Shown: positions 45,125-54,633, counted from the stretch's first letter. The stretch is 64,000 bases of DNA from Emcibacter nanhaiensis (GCF_006385175.1 NZ_VFIY01000015.1:188501-252500); one strand, 5' to 3'. The notes: a model not told the origin generated them from the sequence alone. Numbers and translations are program-made.

Positions 45125-46677
45125 GTGACGTGACAAAGATTTATATCCCCCTCGAAACAACCGCCCTGTCCCTCGGCGCCGACGAGGTGGCCAAGGCCGT
45201 CTTTGATGAATCCACCGACCGGGACATCGAACTTGAAATGATTCGTAACGGCAGCCGGGGCCTGAGCTGGCTCGAGCCGCTGATCGAAGTGGAAACCGAC
45301 AAGGGGCGCGTGGCCTATGGGCCGGTGACGCCGGAACAGGTCAAAGGCCTGTTCGAGGCCGGCTTCCTCGACGGTGGCGATCACGCCCTGCGCCTGGGCT
45401 TGACCGAGGAAATCCCCTATCTCAAGAAGCAGGAGCGGCTGACCTTCGCCCGGGTGGGACTGATCGATCCCCTCAATCTGGAGGATTACCGGGCCAACGG
45501 CGGCCTCGCCGGTCTGGAAAAGGCGCTTGCCATGGCACCCGCGGATATCGTCAGGGAAGTGACCGACTCCGGCCTGCGCGGCCGTGGCGGCGCGGCCTTC
45601 CCGGCGGGGATTAAATGGAACACGGTGCTGGGCGCGGAAGCGGACCAGAAATATATCACCTGTAACGCCGATGAAGGCGACAGCGGCACCTTTGCCGACC
45701 GCCTGCTGATGGAAGGCGACCCCTTCTGCCTGCTGGAAGGTATGGCCATCGCCGGGCTCGCCGTTGGCGCGACCAAAGGTTACATCTACCTGCGCAGCGA
45801 ATATCCCCTGTGCCACGAAATCCTCAACGAGGCCCTCCAGGTGATGCGCGACGCCGGCTATCTGGGCGATAATATTAACGGATCCGGCAAGGCCTTTGAC
45901 GTGGAAGTGCGCAAGGGCGCCGGCGCCTATATCTGCGGCGAGGAAACCAGCATGCTGGAAAGCCTTGAGGGCAAAAAGGGCATGGTCCGGGCCAAGCCGC
46001 CGCTGCCGGCGCTGGAAGGACTGTTCGGTAAACCGACTGTGGTCAACAATGTGATCACCCTGGCCTCCGTGCCGTGGATCCTGGCCAACGGCGGCAAGGC
46101 CTATGCGGATTTTGGAATGGGGCGTTCCCGTGGTACAATGACATTCCAGCTGGCGGGGAATATCCGCCAGGGCGGCCTGGTGGAAAAGGCCTTTGGCGTG
46201 ACGCTGCGGGACCTGATGGAAGAGTTCGGCGGCGGCACCATCAGCGGCAGGCCCGCCCGCGCCGTTCAGGTGGGCGGACCGCTCGGCGCCTATCTGCCGG
46301 AACATCAGTTCGATCTGCCGATGGATTATGAATCCTTCAGTGCCGAAGGCGCCATGGTCGGCCACGGCGGCATTGTGGTGTTTGACGACACAGTGGATAT
46401 GGCGCAACAGGCGCGCTTTGCCTTTGAATTCTGCGTGGCGGAATCCTGCGGCAAATGCACCCCCTGCCGGATCGGCTCGGTCCGCGGCATGGAAACCATG
46501 GACAAGGTCATCCGCGGTGAGCATGCGGAACAGAACCTGCAGCTGATTGAAGATTTATGTGAAGTGATGGAAGACGGGTCGCTGTGCGCGATGGGCGGTA
46601 TGACGCCCTATCCGGTGAAATCAGCAATAAAATATTTCCCGGATGACTTCCGGTCACCCAAGACACAAGCCCAATAG
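45121..46677 (+). CDS. fdsB: NAD-dependent formate dehydrogenase beta subunit (NuoF-like)
   Basis: A 518-residue flavoprotein carrying FMN, the NAD-binding site and a [4Fe-4S] cluster. It has the NuoF core: SGLRGRGGAAFPAGIKWN, CNADEGDSGTFADRLLM, GAGAYICGEETSMLESLEG and the cluster motif ESCGKCTPCRIGSVRG. The N-terminal 110 residues form a separate thioredoxin-like extension, normal for FdsB. It starts with GTG at 45121, overlapping fdsG, and precedes fdsA by 20 bases. Confidence 0.95.
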   Translation: MSDVTKIYIPLETTALSLGADEVAKAVFDESTDRDIELEMIRNGSRGLSWLEPLIEVETDKGRVAYGPVTPEQVKGLFEAGFLDGGDHALRLGLTEEIPYLKKQERLTFARVGLIDPLNLEDYRANGGLAGLEKALAMAPADIVREVTDSGLRGRGGAAFPAGIKWNTVLGAEADQKYITCNADEGDSGTFADRLLMEGDPFCLLEGMAIAGLAVGATKGYIYLRSEYPLCHEILNEALQVMRDAGYLGDNINGSGKAFDVEVRKGAGAYICGEETSMLESLEGKKGMVRAKPPLPALEGLFGKPTVVNNVITLASVPWILANGGKAYADFGMGRSRGTMTFQLAGNIRQGGLVEKAFGVTLRDLMEEFGGGTISGRPARAVQVGGPLGAYLPEHQFDLPMDYESFSAEGAMVGHGGIVVFDDTVDMAQQARFAFEFCVAESCGKCTPCRIGSVRGMETMDKVIRGEHAEQNLQLIEDLCEVMEDGSLCAMGGMTPYPVKSAIKYFPDDFRSPKTQAQ

Positions 46678-46697
46678 ATTAAACGGAGTGAGATAAG

Positions 46698-49556
46698 ATG
46701 ACTCTGATCAGGGACAAAGATTTCGGAACCCCGGCGCGCACCAGCGACAAGCAGGTGACGCTGGAAATTGACGGCCGCAGCGTGACCGTGCCGGAGGGCA
46801 CCTCGGTCATTCGTGCGGCGGCGGAAGTGGGCATCAATATCCCCAAGCTTTGCGCCACCGACAAGCTGGAATCCTTCGGTTCCTGCCGCCTGTGTGTGGT
46901 CGAGGTGGAAGGCCGTCGCGGCCTGCCGTCAAGCTGTACCCTGCCGGCAGAAGACGGCATGAAGGTCACCACCGAAAATGACAAGCTGGCCCGGGTGCGC
47001 CGCGGGGTGATGGAGCTTTATATCTCCGACCACCCGCTGGACTGCCTGACCTGTTCCGCCAACGGCAACTGTGAACTGCAGGATATGGCCGGCCAGGTCG
47101 GCCTGCGGAATGTGCGCTATGGCTATGACGGGGAAAACCATCTCGAGGCTGAGAAGGACGAGAGCAACCCCTATTTCACCTTCGATCCCAGCAAATGTAT
47201 CGTCTGTTCCCGTTGCGTGCGCGCCTGCGAGGAAGTGCAGGGCACCTTTGCCCTGACCATCGGAGGGCGCGGCTTTGACAGCCATGTTTCCGCCGGCGCC
47301 GACCAGCCGTTCCTGGAAAGCGACTGCGTGTCCTGCGGCGCCTGTGTGGACGCCTGTCCGACCGCGACCCTGATGGAAGACAGCGTCATCGAAATGGGCC
47401 AGCCGGAACATTCCGTCATCACCACCTGCGCCTATTGCGGTGTCGGCTGCGGTTTCAAGGCGGAAATGAAAGGCAGCGAGGTTGTTCGCATGGTGCCGTG
47501 GAAGGACGGCAAGGCCAACCATGGCCACAGCTGTGTTAAAGGCCGCTTCGCCTGGGGTTATGCCACCCACCAGGACCGGGTCATCAGCCCGATGATCCGT
47601 GAAAAGATCACCGATCCCTGGCGGGAGGTGAGCTGGGACGAGGCTATCGAATACAGCGCCAAACGCCTCAAGGAAGTGCAGGAAAAATACGGCCGTAAAT
47701 CCATCGGCGGCATCACCTCTTCCCGTTGCACCAACGAGGAAGTCTATGTGGTGCAGAAACTGATCCGCGCCGCCTTCGGCAACAACAATGTGGATACCTG
47801 CGCCCGTGTCTGCCACAGCCCGACCGGCTACGGCCTCAAGGAAACCCTTGGCACCAGCGCCGGCACCCAGGCGTTCGACAGCGTGCTCGAAGCGGATGTG
47901 ATCATGATCATCGGCTCCAACCCGTCCGATGCCCACCCGGTGTTTGCCTCCCAGATGAAGCGGCGGCTGCGCCAGGGCGCCAAGCTGATCATCATTGACC
48001 CGCGCGCCATCGAACTGGTGCAGACTCCGCATATCAGGGCGGACTATCATCTGCCGCTCAAGCCCGGCACCAATGTGGCCATGGTCAATGCCCTGGCCCA
48101 TGTGATTGTCAGCGAAGGGCTGGAGCAGAAAGACTATATCAACGAGCGCTGCGACCTCGAGGCCTATGAGGCCTGGCGGGAATTTGTCCTGCGCGAGGAA
48201 AACAGCCCGGAGAATGTGGCGGAAATCACCGGCGTACCGGCCGAGGATATTCGCGCCGCCGCCCGGCTTTATGCCTCCGCCCATGACGGCAAGGAAGGTC
48301 GCGCCGCGATCTACTACGGCCTCGGCGTGACCGAACACAGCCAGGGCTCCACCATGGTGATGGGCATGGCCAACCTGGCCATGGCGACCGGCAATATCGG
48401 TTTTGAAGGCGCCGGGGTCAACCCCATGCGCGGCCAGAATAACGTGCAGGGCTCCTGCGACATGGGCTCCTTCCCGCACGAGTTCCCGGGCTACCGCCAT
48501 GTGTCTGACGACGCGACCCGCAGCCTGTTTGAACAGGACTGGGGCGTCAAGCTGGATAATGAACCTGGCCTGCGCATTCCCGGGATGTTCGATGCTGCGG
48601 TGGACGGCAGTTACAAGGCCATGTATATCCAGGGTGAAGACGTCGCCCAGAGCGATCCCAACACCCACCATGTGGAAGCGGCGCTCGGCAACCTGGACTG
48701 CCTGATCGTGCAGGACCTGTTTCTCAACGAAACCGCCCGCTTTGCCCATATCTTCCTGCCCGGCACCAGCTTCCTGGAAAAAGACGGCACCTTTATCAAT
48801 GCCGAACGCCGTACCAGCCGGGTGCGCAAGGCCATGTCGCCGAAAAACGGGCCCGACGGCCAGGGCATGGATGAATGGGAAATCACCTGCCGCATCGCCC
48901 GGGCCATGGGCTATGACATGCAGTATAACGAGGCGTCCGAGATCATGGACGAAATCGCCCGCCTGACGCCGTCCTTTGCCGGGATCAGTTTTGACAAGCT
49001 GGACCAGAAGGGCAGCATTCAGTGGCCCTGCAATGATGAAGCCCCGGAAGGCACCGTGACCATGCATGTGGGCGGCTTCGTGCGCGGCAAGGGCAACTTT
49101 GTGGTGACCGAATTTGTCCCGACCAAGGAGAAGGTCACCCGTCGCTTCCCGCTGCTGCTGACCACCGGGCGGATTCTCAGCCAGTATAATGTGGGCGCCC
49201 AGACCCGCCGCACCGAGAATAATGTCTGGCATGAAGAGGATGTGCTGGAAATCCATCCCCATGATGCCGAAGAACGCAATATTGCCGACGGCGATCTGGT
49301 CAGTCTGGAAAGCCGGATGGGGGAGACCAGCCTGCGGGCTCATATTTCCGAACGCATGCAGCCGGGCGTGGTCTACACCACCTTCCATATGCCGGAAACC
49401 GGCGCCAATGTGGTGACCACGGAGCTCAGCGACTGGGCCACCAACTGTCCGGAATATAAAGTGACCGCCGTGCAGGTGCGCCACACCAACAAGCGGTCCG
49501 ACTGGCAGGAACATTACGACGAGTTCACCGAACAGACGCGGCATATCGCCGAATAA
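46698..49556 (+). CDS. fdsA: NAD-dependent formate dehydrogenase alpha subunit (molybdopterin)
   Basis: A 952-residue catalytic subunit. It has an N-terminal [2Fe-2S] domain (CATDKLESFGSCRLC), a His-Cys [4Fe-4S] site (DHPLDCLTCSANGNCELQD), two ferredoxin-type clusters (CIVCSRCVRACEE and CVSCGACVDACP) and the bis-MGD domain. The molybdenum or tungsten ligand is Cys372 in CARVCHSP, encoded by TGC, so this is a Cys enzyme and not a selenoprotein. It converts formate to CO2 and passes electrons through FdsB to NAD+. The usual fdsC and fdsD maturation genes do not follow; a terminator does. Confidence 0.96.
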   Translation: MTLIRDKDFGTPARTSDKQVTLEIDGRSVTVPEGTSVIRAAAEVGINIPKLCATDKLESFGSCRLCVVEVEGRRGLPSSCTLPAEDGMKVTTENDKLARVRRGVMELYISDHPLDCLTCSANGNCELQDMAGQVGLRNVRYGYDGENHLEAEKDESNPYFTFDPSKCIVCSRCVRACEEVQGTFALTIGGRGFDSHVSAGADQPFLESDCVSCGACVDACPTATLMEDSVIEMGQPEHSVITTCAYCGVGCGFKAEMKGSEVVRMVPWKDGKANHGHSCVKGRFAWGYATHQDRVISPMIREKITDPWREVSWDEAIEYSAKRLKEVQEKYGRKSIGGITSSRCTNEEVYVVQKLIRAAFGNNNVDTCARVCHSPTGYGLKETLGTSAGTQAFDSVLEADVIMIIGSNPSDAHPVFASQMKRRLRQGAKLIIIDPRAIELVQTPHIRADYHLPLKPGTNVAMVNALAHVIVSEGLEQKDYINERCDLEAYEAWREFVLREENSPENVAEITGVPAEDIRAAARLYASAHDGKEGRAAIYYGLGVTEHSQGSTMVMGMANLAMATGNIGFEGAGVNPMRGQNNVQGSCDMGSFPHEFPGYRHVSDDATRSLFEQDWGVKLDNEPGLRIPGMFDAAVDGSYKAMYIQGEDVAQSDPNTHHVEAALGNLDCLIVQDLFLNETARFAHIFLPGTSFLEKDGTFINAERRTSRVRKAMSPKNGPDGQGMDEWEITCRIARAMGYDMQYNEASEIMDEIARLTPSFAGISFDKLDQKGSIQWPCNDEAPEGTVTMHVGGFVRGKGNFVVTEFVPTKEKVTRRFPLLLTTGRILSQYNVGAQTRRTENNVWHEEDVLEIHPHDAEERNIADGDLVSLESRMGETSLRAHISERMQPGVVYTTFHMPETGANVVTTELSDWATNCPEYKVTAVQVRHTNKRSDWQEHYDEFTEQTRHIAE

Positions 49557-49565
49557 ACGGGATCG

Positions 49566-49592
49566 AAGGGCCGGGAAATTCCCGGCCTTTCT
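49566..49592 (+). terminator. Rho-independent terminator after fdsA
   Basis: A GGCCGGG / CCCGGCC stem (49569-49575 and 49581-49587), with outer A-T and G-T pairs and a 5-base loop, runs into TTTCTTCC ten bases after the fdsA stop. Confidence 0.85.
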
Positions 49593-49853
49593 TCCGGATA
49601 TTTGTTAAAAAAACATGTTTCTTTTGTGAAAATCGTTTGGTTTCGGCAGGATAGCCCATCAAGAGCGGTTGCCAAAGCCGTATAAAGAAAGTACAAATAG
49701 TATGAAAATGCAGTGAAGATAAGCCAAAATTCGGTTTCTGAAGATACGCTAACTTCCTGATTTTTATGTCTCTTTCCGGGTTGTCCGGGGAGAATCATAC
49801 ACGGGGGTTCCGTGTTGAGAAGTTAATTGAATATCAAGATGAAGGACGAATAA

Positions 49854-50060
49854 ATGGCAACTGGTACTGTCAAATGGTTTAACCCCACCAAAGGTTTTGG
49901 TTTCATTCAGCCCGACGAAGGCGGATCCGATGTGTTCGTGCATATCACCGCGGTTCACCAGGCCGGAATGGATTCCCTGGATGAGGGTCAGAAAATTTCT
50001 TACGAGCTGGAAGAAGGCCGCAACGGCCGGATGGCGGCATCCAAGCTTTCTGCAGGTTAA
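49854..50060 (+). CDS. cold-shock protein (CspA family)
   Basis: A 68-residue single cold-shock domain with RNP1 (KGFGFI, residues 13-18) and RNP2 (DVFVHI, about 26-31), a single-stranded nucleic acid binding OB fold. The start follows a long AT-rich leader (49600-49853) that contains no gene; a structured leader is common in cold-shock mRNAs. Two consecutive hairpins follow the stop. The gene stands alone between the formate dehydrogenase operon and gpx-ohrR. Confidence 0.95.
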   Translation: MATGTVKWFNPTKGFGFIQPDEGGSDVFVHITAVHQAGMDSLDEGQKISYELEEGRNGRMAASKLSAG

Positions 50061-50113
50061 GAAACAGTCTGGTTTCTTAGACAATGCGGCAGGACTTCCT
50101 GCCGCATTTTTTA
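50058..50113 (+). terminator. tandem hairpins and Rho-independent terminator after the cold-shock gene
   Basis: The first hairpin, TAAGAAAC / GTTTCTTA (50058-50079), begins at the stop codon. The second has a perfect 12-bp stem AATGCGGCAGGA / TCCTGCCGCATT with a 2-base loop (50083-50108) followed by a T run, a very strong terminator. The first hairpin may protect the mRNA 3' end. Confidence 0.88.
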
Positions 50114-50115
50114 TT

Positions 50116-50586
50116 TCAGACCGTTGCCGCCTGGTCGCTTCCGGTCAGGAACTCGAGCAACTGGTCCAGCCGTTCGTTGACTTGCTGGACCGGTAGCTGT
50201 GCTTCCAGCACGCGGCAGAGCAGCAGTTCAGGAATTTGCCGGGCCTTCTCTTTCAGGGCCGTTCCTTTCTCCGTCAGGCTCACATAAACTTCCCGCTCAT
50301 CTTGCTTCCCCCGTGTTTTCAGCAACAGCCCTTTGGCGGCAAGCCGTTTCAGGAGCGGACTCAGGGTGCCGGAATCAAGCATCAGCCGTTGCCCCAGTGT
50401 TCTGACCGTTACAGCTTCGCAATTTTCCCACAGGACCAGCATCGCCAGATACTGGGGATAGGTCAGGTCAATTTCCGCCAGCAGCGGCTGGTAGATTTTT
50501 GTGATCGCCCGCGAGGCGGCATAGAGCCGGAAACAGGTCTGGTTCTCCAGTTTGAGCAGGTCGTCAGCGGGAGGAAGATCTGGCAT
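50116..50586 (-). CDS. ohrR: organic-peroxide sensor/repressor (MarR family)
   Basis: A 156-residue MarR-type protein matching OhrR. The reactive Cys is Cys18 in ENQTCFRLYAASR, with the conserved Tyr pair and the LTYPQYLAMLVLWE helix, the SGTLSPLLKRL recognition helix and the DEREVYVSLTEKG wing. Cys124 lies 106 residues from Cys18, close to the Cys22/Cys127 spacing of the Xanthomonas two-Cys OhrR, so a disulphide mechanism is likely. It starts directly after the gpx stop with no gap. The expected Ohr gene is not here; glutathione peroxidase takes its place. Confidence 0.9.
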   Translation of the reverse strand: MPDLPPADDLLKLENQTCFRLYAASRAITKIYQPLLAEIDLTYPQYLAMLVLWENCEAVTVRTLGQRLMLDSGTLSPLLKRLAAKGLLLKTRGKQDEREVYVSLTEKGTALKEKARQIPELLLCRVLEAQLPVQQVNERLDQLLEFLTGSDQAATV

Positions 50587-51075
<489 letters not shown>

Positions 51076-51099
51076 AGCAAGTGCCTCATTATATTATGA

Positions 51100-51112
51100 A
51101 CAATTAAATTGT
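51100..51112. promoter_or_regulatory. OhrR-type operator upstream of gpx
   Basis: ACAATT and AATTGT form a perfect inverted repeat around a single A, very like the published OhrR box (TACAATT-AATTGTA). It lies 25 bases upstream of the gpx ATG, in the 151-bp AT-rich gap shared with the divergent SDR. A weaker, similar ACAAT...ATTTGT arrangement follows at about 51116-51132. Confidence 0.65.
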
Positions 51113-51226
51113 GCACAATATATATAATTTGTCAACCGACAGCCGAATAGTTGCTCCTGCCGGGGAGACAGTTCCGCCGGGAAATGATATCTGTTATGCA
51201 GGTCAGATCAGATAAGGAGAATTACG

Positions 51227-52006
51227 ATGGATTTGGGACTGAAGGGCCGCAAGGCCATTGTCTGCGCCTCGAGCAAGGGGCTGGGCCGGGCCTGTGCCGA
51301 ACATCTGGCGGAGGCCGGCGTCGACCTGGTGCTCAATGCCCGGAGCGCGGGGCCGCTCAGGGAAACGGCCGAACAAATTCGCGCCGCCTTTGGCGTCAAA
51401 GTCACCCCGGTGGCGGCCGATGTCACGACCGAAGCCGGGCAGGAGGAGATTTTTGCCGCCTGTCCGGCACCGGATATCCTGGTCAATAATGCAGCCGGGC
51501 CGCCGGCCGGGGATTTTCGCGACTGGAGCCGGGCGGACTGGCACATGGCGCTGGACGGCAACATGCTCGCGCCGATCGAAATGATCCGGCGCTGCTTGGA
51601 CGGCATGATCGCCCGCAAGTTCGGCCGCATTGTCAATATCACCAGCGCCGGGGTGAAATCGCCCTTCAAGCCGCTCGGCCTGTCCAACGGGGCGCGCACC
51701 GGCCTGACCGGGTTTATTGCCGGCATTGCCCGGGACGGGGTGGCCCATAATGTGACCATCAACAATTTGCTGCCGGGGCTGTTTGCCACCGACCGCATGA
51801 CGTCACTGCTGAATATGATCACCACCCGGGACGGCATTTCCGAAGAAGAGGCCATTGCCATCTTCGCCAAAAACTTTCCGGCCGGGCGGCTCGGTAATCC
51901 CGATGAATTCGGCGCCTATTGCGCTTTCCTGTGCAGCGCCCGCGCCGGCTATATCACCGGCCAGAACCTGTTGATTGACGGCGGCGACTATCCGGGGACG
52001 TTTTAG
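51227..52006 (+). CDS. atypical SDR-family protein (3-oxoacyl-ACP reductase-like, without Tyr/Lys)
   Basis: A 259-residue Rossmann-fold SDR. The cofactor loop reads CASSKGLG instead of TGxxxGIG. Catalytic Ser140 is kept (NITSAG), NNAAG is present, but the YxxxK position reads Ser153-Asn-Gly-Ala-Arg157, so both Tyr and Lys are replaced. This matches a known SDR group annotated as 3-oxoacyl-ACP-reductase-like with an imperfect catalytic tetrad. The rest of the fold is well conserved (GQNLLIDGG at the end), so the gene is intact. It may bind an acyl or hydroxyacyl substrate with different chemistry. It is divergent from gpx. Confidence 0.88.
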   Translation: MDLGLKGRKAIVCASSKGLGRACAEHLAEAGVDLVLNARSAGPLRETAEQIRAAFGVKVTPVAADVTTEAGQEEIFAACPAPDILVNNAAGPPAGDFRDWSRADWHMALDGNMLAPIEMIRRCLDGMIARKFGRIVNITSAGVKSPFKPLGLSNGARTGLTGFIAGIARDGVAHNVTINNLLPGLFATDRMTSLLNMITTRDGISEEEAIAIFAKNFPAGRLGNPDEFGAYCAFLCSARAGYITGQNLLIDGGDYPGTF

Positions 52007-52039
52007 ACAAAAAACGGGGCGACAGGCGCTCCCCTTAAA

Positions 52040-52064
52040 TAAAAAAATGGGGCGCAAGCGCCCC
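52040..52064 (-). terminator. Rho-independent terminator of the TonB receptor gene
   Basis: A GGGGCG / CGCCCC stem with a CAAG loop (52049-52064) is followed on the minus strand by ATTTTTTTATTT. It lies about 65 bases past the receptor stop and just beyond the converging SDR. Confidence 0.85.
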
Positions 52065-52130
52065 GGGGAGATCGGTGAGTTGGTGTCCGGGAAGGTCAGG
52101 CCTTCCCGGAAAGTCTAGGGAGGAGACTTT

Positions 52131-54464
52131 TTAGAAACGGTAGTCCACTGTCAGGGTGAAGGTCCGCGGGTTGCCGTAGAAGGCGGTCAATGTTCCCTCG
52201 GTGCCCAGTGTCGGGGTGACGGTTCCGTCGTCGCCGATGGCAACAAAATTATAGCCCGCTACGATATATTTCTTGTCGGTAATGTTCTTGACATGCGCAC
52301 CGATGGAAAGTTTGTCGTCTTCCGCATTCCAGACCAGACTTGCATCCCAGAGGGCAAAGCCCGGCTGATCCAGATAGGGATTGGGGGTCTCAAACTGGCT
52401 GGCATCGCTGCGGTAGGCCACGGAGGTAATCACGGACAATGCACCATCGTAGGAGCCGAGGGACAGCGGCCGGGTATACTGCAGTGAGCCGCTCGCCGTC
52501 CAGTCCGGGGTGTTCTGGAACACGCGCTCGTCCGCGACATCTTCGCCGAAGGCGTCGATAAATTCGTTGAACTTGGCGTCCAGATATCCAACTGAGAAGT
52601 TCATATTCAGCGTGTCGCCCTGTCCGGTCAGGTCGCCCGCCAGAAGGGCCCGGCCCTCGATTTCGATCCCGTTGACGTCCGCATCCCCGGCGTTGGAGGT
52701 TACGCCGATAAAGGTGCCGTCAGGGGTGCCGACAGAGCCCGGAATCTGGATGTTTGTGTAATTGGACAGGAAGCCGGCAACACTGATGTCCATCCGGTTA
52801 TCGAACAGCGAGGCTTTCCAGCCGAGTTCAACGGTTTTGACGGTTTCCGGCTCGAAAGACATGAAGTTGAAAATATCTTCGTAATCGATGTCGCCGTCAC
52901 CGTCCAGATCCGGCGCCGCGGTTGTCTGGCTGCGGGGGTCAAAACCACCGCCCTTGAATCCCTCGCTATAGCTCAGGTAGATGTTGTGGTTATCGTTGGG
53001 CTTGAAGCTCAAAGATGCCCGGGGCGTGAATTTTTCGTATGTTTCGCTGCCGTTAAAGTCGGAGGTCGTGGCGATCACAACTGCATCGCCGCCAAAACGT
53101 TCGGAAGTACCGCCGATGAAGGTGCGGCGCAGAACCTGTGACGTGCGTTTGTCGCTGGTATAGCGACCGCCGACGGACAGGCTGAACTGTTCGGTGAGGT
53201 CATAGGTGAAGTCGCCGAATACAGACCAGGTGCTGGTGTCAACATCGCCGAGCGTGTTGGCGTTGAGGCCCGGCAAGCCGATCAGGTCGCCGGTGGTGCC
53301 AAGGATTACATCGAAATCATTGAAAGCGTTGGCGTCCAGGTAGTAAAAACCGGCAACGCCGCTCAGTCGCTCACCTTCATAAATCAACTGGAATTCTTCA
53401 GAGAACTGATCATTTTTATACAGTACGGGAACATCGAGGTCCGCTGCCGGCAGACTGTCAAAATCGATCGGGCTCCATGACTCATCCTTGCGGTAGGCCG
53501 CGATATTCTTCACCGTCAGGGTATCGCTCAGCTGCCATTCCAGCACACCGGAAAAACCGTAGGCTTCCACACTCTGTTTCGGATTGTTGAGACCTGCCCG
53601 GGTATCAAATACGTTGTCCAGGACCGGATCACCGGAGGTGCTCGGGATCAGGCGGTGGCCCTGGCGCGGATCGGAGTCATCTTTGATATAGTCGGCGGCC
53701 AAGCGGATGAAAACAGTATCTGAAGGCGTGAACTCAACGGATCCCCGTCCGGCCACCACCTGCTTGTGGTAGTTGTCCAAGCCGCTGATGTTGAGGTTTT
53801 CACCAAATCCGCCACGGTTCAGTGTCGCCAGGGCGGCGCCGACGCGAACCGTATCTGAAACCGGGGTACTGCCGCTGACCACCAGGTCCAGCTGTTCATA
53901 GGTGCCGATAGAACCGCGGACATTGAGTTCAGGGTCGTCCGCCAGCCGTTTGGTGACATATTTCACGGCGCCCCCGATGGTGTTGCGGCCGTACAGGGTA
54001 CCCTGCGGACCGCGCAGGACCTCGATCCGTTCCACGTCATAGATGTCAACCACGGCAGCCTGCGGCCGGTTGAGGTAAACGTCATCAATATAGAGACCAA
54101 CACCGGCCTCAAAACCGGCGACCGGATCCTGCTGGCCGATACCGCGAATAAAGGCGGTCAGGGTGGTGTTGGTGCCGCGGGAAACCTCCAGGGTCAGGTT
54201 CGGGGTGAATTTCGCCACCTCGACAATGTCCTGCACGCCCTGGTTCTCGAGCATGTCTGCGCCAAAGGCGGAAACCGCAACCGGAACATCCTGCAGGCTT
54301 TCTGACCGGCGACGGGCGGTGACGGTGATTTCCTCAAGCACATAGCCGTCGTCGGCTTCCTGGGCGTTGGCCCAGCCGGGCACACTGACGATGGTGGCGC
54401 CGGCCAGAATCCCCGCCAGGGAGACGGAATGTAAGAATTTTGATTTAAACGGTGTTCTGTTCAT
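52131..54464 (-). CDS. TonB-dependent outer-membrane receptor (candidate 3-hydroxybutyrate-oligomer uptake)
   Basis: A 777-residue receptor with a signal peptide ending near ANAQ (about residue 35), a TonB box-like LEEITVTARRR, plug motifs VGLYIDDVYLNRP and RIEVLRGPQGTLYGRNTIGG, and a barrel ending in aromatic DYRF. An extracellular-loop segment at about 518-531 reads DLDGDGDIDYED, an EF-hand-like calcium loop. The gene is divergent from the GntP permease and 3-hydroxybutyrate oligomer hydrolase genes. A joint role in taking up polyester-derived oligomers is plausible, but it rests on position; the barrel gives no substrate signature. Confidence 0.88.
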   Translation of the reverse strand: MNRTPFKSKFLHSVSLAGILAGATIVSVPGWANAQEADDGYVLEEITVTARRRSESLQDVPVAVSAFGADMLENQGVQDIVEVAKFTPNLTLEVSRGTNTTLTAFIRGIGQQDPVAGFEAGVGLYIDDVYLNRPQAAVVDIYDVERIEVLRGPQGTLYGRNTIGGAVKYVTKRLADDPELNVRGSIGTYEQLDLVVSGSTPVSDTVRVGAALATLNRGGFGENLNISGLDNYHKQVVAGRGSVEFTPSDTVFIRLAADYIKDDSDPRQGHRLIPSTSGDPVLDNVFDTRAGLNNPKQSVEAYGFSGVLEWQLSDTLTVKNIAAYRKDESWSPIDFDSLPAADLDVPVLYKNDQFSEEFQLIYEGERLSGVAGFYYLDANAFNDFDVILGTTGDLIGLPGLNANTLGDVDTSTWSVFGDFTYDLTEQFSLSVGGRYTSDKRTSQVLRRTFIGGTSERFGGDAVVIATTSDFNGSETYEKFTPRASLSFKPNDNHNIYLSYSEGFKGGGFDPRSQTTAAPDLDGDGDIDYEDIFNFMSFEPETVKTVELGWKASLFDNRMDISVAGFLSNYTNIQIPGSVGTPDGTFIGVTSNAGDADVNGIEIEGRALLAGDLTGQGDTLNMNFSVGYLDAKFNEFIDAFGEDVADERVFQNTPDWTASGSLQYTRPLSLGSYDGALSVITSVAYRSDASQFETPNPYLDQPGFALWDASLVWNAEDDKLSIGAHVKNITDKKYIVAGYNFVAIGDDGTVTPTLGTEGTLTAFYGNPRTFTLTVDYRF

Positions 54465-54613
54465 CAGAAGGACCTCCCAGATGTGTTTTGGTTTCCCGAT
54501 TGATGCCTTATGCGGTCGTCCCGGACCGGCATCAACCCAATTTCCATGGACGGGATTTTTATCTTTTCCCGTTTGACCCGAGAAAACCTATCACAGCTTT
54601 TACGGGTGCGCCC

Positions 54614-54633
54614 TATAGACCTAGGTCCATATA
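54614..54633. promoter_or_regulatory. 18-bp palindrome between TonB receptor and permease
   Basis: GACCTAGGTC at 54618-54627 is a perfect 10-bp palindrome and extends to TATnGACCTAGGTCnATA, with one symmetric mismatch, at 54614-54631. It lies in the 272-bp divergent gap, 106 bases before the permease start and 151 bases before the receptor start. It is a good candidate for a dimeric regulator's site; no matching regulator is known. Confidence 0.5.

Noticed and set aside
47800-47830. Selenocysteine at the formate dehydrogenase active site
   Set aside because: The codon for residue 372 is TGC, not TGA. The same holds for Cys36 of the glutathione peroxidase.
46929-49544. Open antisense frame of about 870 codons opposite fdsA
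   Set aside because: It mirrors the third-codon-position GC bias of fdsA, has no domain signature and no ribosome site. Similar long antisense frames lie opposite fdsB, the ATP-grasp/Anbu operon and the ligases.
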